From: Cochliopodium minus | Taxonomy: Eukaryota; Discosea; Himatismenida; Cochliopodiidae | DNA: 38,238 nucleotides | Reading direction: 5' to 3' | Assembly (NCBI GenBank): GCA_024220525.1 | Contig: JAMYWO010000216.1 | Span: 1 to 38,238 of the forward strand | In this document: positions 32,601 through 38,238 of the stretch, piece by piece | Layout: each line of letters opens with the position of its first letter | Numbering within the stretch: the stretch's first letter is position 1 | The notes under the pieces: model-generated | What the model was told of the DNA's origin: nothing | What the model saw: only the letters and a program-made list of their open reading frames with translations | Database searches by the model: none | Position numbers and translations under genes: made by a program

Positions 32601-33712
32601 AAGAAGATCAAAATGAACAAAACACAGGTTTTTTTTTTACTTTAAATTTCTCATTTCATTTTTTATTAATAATTTTTTGTTTTTTAAAAAGATAATCTCA
32701 ACGAAATTTCTTCATCATCAACCAAACCAAAAAAGCAAGATGAAACAATAGTTGATAAACTGATCAAGATTTTGATCAGAGGGCATAGATACCGAGTGAT
32801 CACATTGCAAATGGTGGTGATGTTGCTGAAACAGTTAGTTTTCACTTTGAACGTCCCTCCTTCTTTGTCGCTTTTTCAGTTGGAAGAGATCAACACTGCC
32901 TACTTGAGTTCTATTGTCAAACTGAAATTTTTTTACCAAAATGAACAACTTTTGCCTCAATTTTTGGATATCTTTGAAAAATCTTATTCTCAACAAAATG
33001 GTATTCTAATTTTTTTTTGTTTTTTTCTAATTGTTTTTGTTTTAATTCATTTAATATTATTTTTTATTCCATTTTAAAATTTCTTTCATTTTTTTTTTTA
33101 AATTTACTTTATAAATTTTATCTCTTTTTTTTTTTAGTTTTAAAGTTTGATAAATTGATCACTGAGGCGGGAGTTGTGATGCCTGTTTCTCCACCAACAG
33201 AAAAAGTAGAGAAGATGAGAGTTTCCATGAACCGCTTCTTCGTGTTGAGAGATCTCCACCTCCAAATCACCTCCCCCGAGAAAAAGGATGCCGTCTTTCC
33301 TCTCTCCCCCAACCTTGAATCAGAAGCACCTAAATTTCCGAAAGTGGGATCTTCGTTCACTGAAAGTTCAAATTCAGAGATATTTGAGTGTAATATCATG
33401 CAATCTGAAAGTTCTGGACAAATCACTACTCAAACCAAAGTTTCTGCCTTTTTATACATTTTTGAAAATTTTTTTGTTATTACAAAATCTAATGTTGTTG
33501 TCGCTTCTCATTTTTTGCAGTATGTGACTTGTTCTACTCGTCAGAATATCCTTTATTTGGATTGTAAGAAAGATTGGAGGAAGAATTCTTTTGAGGGTTC
33601 TCTCATCTTTCGTGATGAAAATGATGCTTTGAGTGGTCTTTCTGCTCTTCACTCCAAACGTGATGGTATCATTGAAAAGAAAATGCAGAAACTGGATGAG
33701 ATCTTTAAATGA
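29622..33712 (+). CDS. CLEC16A: CLEC16A/GOP-1/Ema family protein (FPL domain)
   Basis: Nine exons: 29622-29692, 29755-29883, 29943-30076, 30196-30770, 30825-31104, 31186-32498, 32576-32627, 32692-33000 and 33138-33712. All introns are GT..AG and in phase; about 1,140 residues. The N-terminal FPL domain is unmistakable: IAEVMIWGDQ, ILQTLSILIENMSSETSLFY LFSNN, YKFDFNDEELLAYYISFVKT ISLKLNSHT and FFNSTESMVRVAVRTLTLNVFKV. Exon 6 adds a long insertion of about 330 residues rich in Asn/Asp/Glu/Pro/Ser. After it the family sequence resumes (CALFRFLNGKDDLVILTCAL FYSLIKN; LIKILIRGHRYRVITLQMVVMLLKQ). In animals the protein acts on endosomes and in mitophagy with the HOPS complex and an E3 ligase; presumably similar here. 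The C-terminal region (exon 9) is more divergent but has the expected VLRDLHLQI-type segment. Confidence 0.93.
31390..32320 (+). repeat. Asn/Asp/Glu low-complexity coding insertion in CLEC16A
   Basis: AAT, GAT and GAA codon runs dominate this part of exon 6, preceded by TPxNN(L/S) repeats. It is coding and in frame with the flanking conserved parts, so it is an expanded linker and not an intron. Confidence 0.85.
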
Positions 33713-33778
33713 AAATAAAATATTAATAAAAATTAAATAAAAAAAAAAATTTAAATTATAATCTTACCTTCAAAAATC

Positions 33779-33945
33779 ATGGCTAGAAAAAGAAGTTTTG
33801 ATTCTTTCAAGATGTTTAATTTTAATCAACAAATCGTATGTGGAAATGACATTAAAAAAACTTTTTTTTTCTTTTTGTGAAGGTTTTAAACGAGATGATA
33901 GGTAAATTCAAAGATGAAATATTTGTGTTGGTGGAATGTTTATGA
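33779..33945 (+). CDS. Tiny two-exon ORF, uncertain
   Basis: ATG at 33779-33781 gives MARKRSFDSFKMFNFNQQI up to a GTATGT donor at 33836. A TGAAG acceptor at 33881-33882 leads in frame into VLNEMIGKFKDEIFVLVECL and a TGA at 33943-33945, 39 residues in total. The intron has strong consensus ends (GTATGT, T-rich tract, AAG), which argues for a real transcript. The product may extend through further splicing that I could not resolve. No family is recognised. It lies 66 bp after CLEC16A and 38 bp before the F-box gene start. Confidence 0.35.
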
Positions 33946-33983
33946 AAAAAAAAAAATAAAAAATTGATTAATTGAATTACTCA

Positions 33984-35322
33984 ATGGGGAACCAATCTCT
34001 TCCAAATCATTTAAATAATGAATCATTTGATAAACAATGGAAAAGAATAGATAAAGAAAATAAAGGTAAATTATAAATTTTGAATTTTAAGACATTAATT
34101 AAAATTTGGCGATATCAAAAGGATATATTTTCAAGAAAGACTATCCGAAAATCCTTGAAAAAATTTCTAAACAATTGGAAGATGAAAAAATTGTGGGATT
34201 GAAGATAGAAGAGGTTTTGGAGAATGATAAAGAAAAGATTAATAAAAACAAATTAAAATACCAACTCGTGAATTATCTCACAGAGAACAAACTTTCCATT
34301 TCGATGAAAAATCTGAAATTGGAATTAAAAAAAGAGAAAGAGAAAAACATTGATCCTATAGAAGAAGATAGTGAAAAAGATCTTTGCGAAAAATATTTGA
34401 ACAAATTGGTGAAATACAAAGATGATAAAAAAAATAGAAGATACGGAACTTGTCAATATTTGGGGAATGTTACAACAAATCATCAAGAGAAGAAACTTAA
34501 TTTTGAAACGAAAGTTGTCAACTGTTTCATGGTTTTTTTGTCAGGTAAGGAAATGTCAAAGGAGATGAAGATGCTGGGGAATGTTTTGGAGTTGGGCGAC
34601 AAAGAGGAAGAAATACATATTCAAGTACAAGCCAGATACTCTTCTCATCCCAAAAACTTTCTTTTTTTTGTTTGTTATTCTTCTATTAAAAAAGGGAAAA
34701 ATGAGGCTTACGTTGAAAATGATTCAAAGATTGATCCTCTTGTTTATTTTCAACTAAATTTCGATTTTGTTGATGAAAAAGAGCTTGTAAATACTTTTCC
34801 TATCTCTGATCTTCCAAATCCCGTTTGGCCTCATATTTTGTCACATTTCAAAGTCTGTGAGCTTGTTCATTTGCTTAAAGTATGCAAAAAATGGAAAAAC
34901 CTTGTCACAAATGATTATCATTGGTAAAAATTCAATAAAAAGTAACACCCGAAAGTTTTGTTTAAAATTTTTTTAATAAAAAAAGGCAACAAAGAACATT
35001 TAAAGAATTTAATTGGATGGGAAAAATAAATAAAGATATCAACAAAACATGGAAAGAGTACTATTTGAGTTTAGATTGGAAAATAACAATTACTCAGATG
35101 AATTATCACTCCCATGTAGCCATTATTTCTCCCAACGCTTCTATTCAAAAATTTTTACAAGTTATCCAAAAGAGTGTCAAAAAGTTTATTGGAAATAAGG
35201 TTATCTTTTCTTTTGCTCAACAGTTTTGGATTCCTGATGATGTTGATTATTTTTATGATTCTAATTCCAAGTTTGTAAAGGACACAGGTTTAAGAGATGG
35301 AAGTACTTTAATTTTCAGATAA
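33984..35322 (+). CDS. F-box protein
   Basis: Exons 33984-34065 (MGNQSLPNHLNNESFDKQWK), 34122-34923 and 34986-35322. The two introns are GT..AG; the first junction gives KENK-GYIFKKDY and the second completes Trp in DYHW-QQRTFKEF. The product is about 406 residues. The N-terminal 100 residues are Lys/Glu-rich and helical. A middle region (NRRYGTCQYLGNV, VQARYSSHPKNFLFFVCYSS) is likely beta-rich and unknown to me. The F-box is at about residues 260-305: LPNPVWPHILSHFKVCELVH LLKVCKKWKNL. The end (YYLSLDWKITITQMNYHSHV; TGLRDGSTLIFR) resembles no family I can name; the last motif has a ubiquitin-like look. F-box proteins recruit substrates to SCF ubiquitin ligases; the substrate is unknown. Confidence 0.75.
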
Positions 35323-35380
35323 TGAATGAATTTTGATTTAAATAATTTATTTTTTTTTAATTTTGTTTTTTTTTTCCCAC

Positions 35381-38238
35381 TCAAAAAAAAGATTTGAGAA
35401 AGATGAAATTTACATAGAGAAAATAAAATAAAAATAACATTCTCAAAGTAGGGGAATTCTTCAAAGAAAGAGCCACTCTCTTTGATACATTATCATATAT
35501 ATTAAAAGGAGACAAAACTAGCCTAGATAAAGAATCATTTTTGGAGCTAAAAGAAGAGCAAAGAGAACTAATAGGAATCAATCTATCATTTTTAGCATCT
35601 TGATCTTCAATGTCCAAATTTAAGTCGAGGGTACGTATTGCAAAATCAGATTGGTGTAAAAGTTCCTCGTTCTTTTTTTTGAGTCTTTCTATCTGATATT
35701 TGAGTTCATTTTTTTCTAAAAGTAGCGTATCAACTTGGCTTTGTTTTTGGATTAAATTATCAGAAAGAACATAAAATTTGGATTCTTAAAAAAAAATAAA
35801 TAAAAATAAAAAATGAATAAAAGAAATTTTTTTTTACCCATTTCGGTGTTATTGTTGCTGAATGTATGAATTTTTTCTTCGTTTTGAGAAGATTTAGTGC
35901 GAAGGATTTGGGTGTTGAGATTTTCTATATCAATTTTGGCTTTGTTGAAATCTTCTGTCAACTTTTTCATGTTTATTTTCATTTCACTGATTATTTTTTC
36001 TTTTGAAATGTTTTTCAATTTAGAATCATCATCTGGAAATAAAATGAAATGAATTTAAAATATGTAATAAATAAAAATAAAATAAATAAAAATTTTTACA
36101 TTTTTTTTTGATTTTCAAGAAATTATTTTGTATGTTTGAAAATTCATTTTGAAGAGATTGGTTATCATTTTGTAAATGAACAATCTCGTCTTTGAGTTGT
36201 TCAATGACGTACTGCATCTCTTCGTTGAGGTTTTTGATATAAGTGTTTTCTTTAATTTTGGTGTCGTACTTTTCTTGCAACTCAATGAAAATGTTTTTGA
36301 AATCGTTGTTATCATCAGAAGAGAAGATATCATCAACATTTTTGTCATTATTTTCATTGAAAGTTTCATTGAAATTTAAAATTGAATTTTGTTGATTATC
36401 TTCAGAATTAAAAGAATTGTTGAGATTGTTAATGTTATTATTGGAATAATCAACAGAAGGCCTGGTTTTTTTTGGAGTGTTAAGATTGGAAAGTTTCTCT
36501 ATGGTTTCTTCTTTCTTTTGTAAGACGGAGGAGACTTTCTTCTTGTATTCTTGCAACTCGTTTTTAAGAGAAACGTTCATGTTTTGTGTCTCGCGGAGTT
36601 TTTTGGAAAGGAGCTCCATTTGCAAATTTTGTTTTTCTAATTTTTGTTGGGAATTGTTGGAGGTGTTTTCGTTTTCTTTCAATTTGTTTTCGAAAGTTTG
36701 TTTTAAAGAAAGAAGCTCGTTTTGAATCTGAGAAAACTTTTGCTTTTCGGAATTAAGCAGATTATTTTTTTCATCGAGGAGAAGGTTGAGACCTTTTATC
36801 TTTTGAGATTCTGTTTCGATTATTTTGGATTTCTCGTCGATCAAGTTTTGGATGTTGTTTTTGAGATTGGATATCAACTCTGTCTTCACAAAATTGTCGT
36901 TTTTCATTTCAGTAAAAGAGATTTTGAGCTGAGAAACTTCATTTTCAAAGTTTTTGATGGATTTCTCGGAAATTTCGATTTTTTTCTCTTTCTCCACCAC
37001 TTCTTGGCTCAACTGATTAATCTTCAAATTCAAGTTGTCATTGGTAAGATAATTGTCCTTCAACTGAGCCTCTTGATGAGAAACGCTTCTCTTGAAAGTC
37101 TCATTCTGTTTTTTGACACGCAAAAGTTGACTTTCGGCGTCAGACAGTTTCTGCTGCAACAGCTCCAAATCGCTCTTCATTCTCTCTTTCTCCATCTCCG
37201 ATTTCTCCTTTTCTATTTTGTCTTTGTTCTCTTTTTCCTTCTCTATCTTTATTTTTTCTACCTTCTCCTTCTCCAAGAGTTCCTTTTCGTGTTTGATCTT
37301 CTCGAGGATTTCTTTGAGGGATTTCTCTCTTGAAGTAAACTCCTTGCTCATCTTTTCCTTCTCGACCTCATACTTCTCCTTGTCGCTGTTCTCCTTGTCA
37401 GAAAGCAAAGTCTTGAGTTTCTGAAACTCATGGTCAATCCTTTGCTTTTCGTTTTTCCATTTCTCGCATTGTTTCATCAGGTTTTCCTTTTCCTTTTGGC
37501 TTTGGCTGATTTGTTCTTTCAACTTTTCTATTTCCTTTTCTGCTTGTTTCTTCTCTTCTTCTCTTTGTTTTTCCTGTTCTTTCTCTTTGATTTCTTTTTG
37601 TTGGATGTTTTGTTGGAGAAGCTGCTCACTGGTTTCTTTTTCTTTGTTTTGAGAGAGGAGAGTTTCATTTTCTTTCAAGATTTCGTTTTTCTCTGAAATT
37701 AGTTTTTCTATTTTTTCTAATAATTCTTTTTTCTCTGAAACAAAACTTTCTTTCAACTCTTTTATTTTCTCATCATTATCACTTTCATTCACAGTAATAG
37801 AGTTTTCTTCATTAAAAAGGGGTTTACTATTGTTACTTTTAACACTAGTATTGTCATTGGGATTATTATTGTTGTTGTTGTTTTTATTGGAGTAAATTTG
37901 AGAAACTTTTTCTTCTAATATTTCTTCTTCACTATCAAAATCTTCATTATTGTTCTTGTTTACATCTTCTTTATTATCATCTTTATCTTCATTTTCAATT
38001 TCATTTAATTCTTGCTCTTCTCTATCCTCGTTATCTTCTTCAACATTAATTTCCCTTTCTTTTTCATTAAATTTCTCCTCTTTTTCTTTTTTCTCCTTCT
38101 CCAAACGTTCTTTCTCAATTCTTTCCTTCTCAAGACGTTCTTGCTCTAAACTTTGTTCTTGCTCTAATCTTTCCTTTTCTAATTTTTGTTTTTCAATAGT
38201 TTCAATTTCTAAAAGTTGTTGTAATCTTTCTTTTTCTA
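35381..38238 (-). CDS. Large tail-anchored coiled-coil protein (golgin/CASP-like), 5' end outside the window
   Basis: The exon from the right edge to 36100 is followed by 35838-36032 and 35381-35784, with GT..AG introns in phase. About 850 residues are visible. The first 55 are RLEKE/ERLEQE heptad-like repeats. An acidic low-complexity part follows, then about 500 residues of heptad coiled coil (EKEKxxxEKEK, LSQEVVEKEKKIEISEKSI). An Asn-rich hinge and more coil come next (LKYQIERLKKKNEELLHQSD). The C-terminus reads LSPFNIYDNVSKRVALSLKN, then LRMLFLFYFLYVNFIFLKSFF, a single hydrophobic segment at the very end. A cytosolic coiled coil with a C-terminal membrane anchor is the layout of golgins such as CASP and golgin-84. 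The region before the anchor recalls CASP, but the match is weak. It converges on the F-box gene, 58 bp away. Confidence 0.75.

Noticed and set aside
36722-37333. Long plus-strand frame rich in Phe/Leu opposite the coiled-coil gene
   Set aside because: It is the antisense of Glu/Lys codons (TTC/CTT), a usual shadow of coiled-coil genes; it has no motifs and no splice support.

Overview
This window is nuclear DNA of an AT-rich unicellular eukaryote, most likely an amoeboid protist. Nearly every gene is broken by short GT..AG introns that are almost pure A/T. Proteins carry Asn/Lys/Asp/Glu-rich low-complexity tracts, TAA and TGA act as stops, and genes are packed 60-300 bp apart. The gene set (PPIL2, RPL7A, V-ATPase D, CLEC16A, SDS3/BRMS1-like, SPRY, F-box, ABCC, a Golgi-type coiled-coil protein) is typically eukaryotic. 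I cannot name the species.

The window is a scaffold with three single-N joins (2673, 9668, 10934), giving blocks A (1-2672), B (2674-9667), C (9669-10933) and D (10935-38238). The printed order is not a believable genomic order. Block A opens inside the C-terminal half of a PPIL2-type cyclophilin, while block B ends inside the N-terminal half of the same kind of gene. The last 131 bp of C repeat the first 131 bp of B with one mismatch. The evidence favours C-B-A, with D joined next to C by mistake or across a large gap. D opens in the middle of an ABCC transporter whose second half is absent.

Layout. A: PPIL2 C-terminus (+), then an unknown protein with DSN repeats (-), apparently frameshifted. 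B and C: a possible FAD monooxygenase with charged repeats (-, split over B and C), a small charged protein (+), a three-exon HAT/TPR RNA-processing-like protein (-), a possible mitochondrial ribosomal protein (-) and the PPIL2 N-terminus (+). D: ABCC transporter (-), SPRY protein (+), two tandem leucine-rich-repeat paralogues (-), a 61-codon ORF (-), a membrane acyltransferase fused to an SGNH domain (-), tRNA-His (+), an SDS3/BRMS1-like corepressor subunit (-), V-ATPase subunit D (-), ribosomal protein eL8/L7a (-), CLEC16A (+), a tiny two-exon ORF (+), an F-box protein (+) and a large tail-anchored coiled-coil protein (-) running off the right edge.

The genes are mostly unrelated housekeeping loci rather than a pathway cluster. 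The most notable features are the misordered scaffold, repeated use of 15-22 nt micro-exons, three genes whose coding first exon is only the ATG, a bacterial-style AT3-SGNH acyltransferase, and a roughly 90-bp dispersed repeat found in introns of two unrelated genes.
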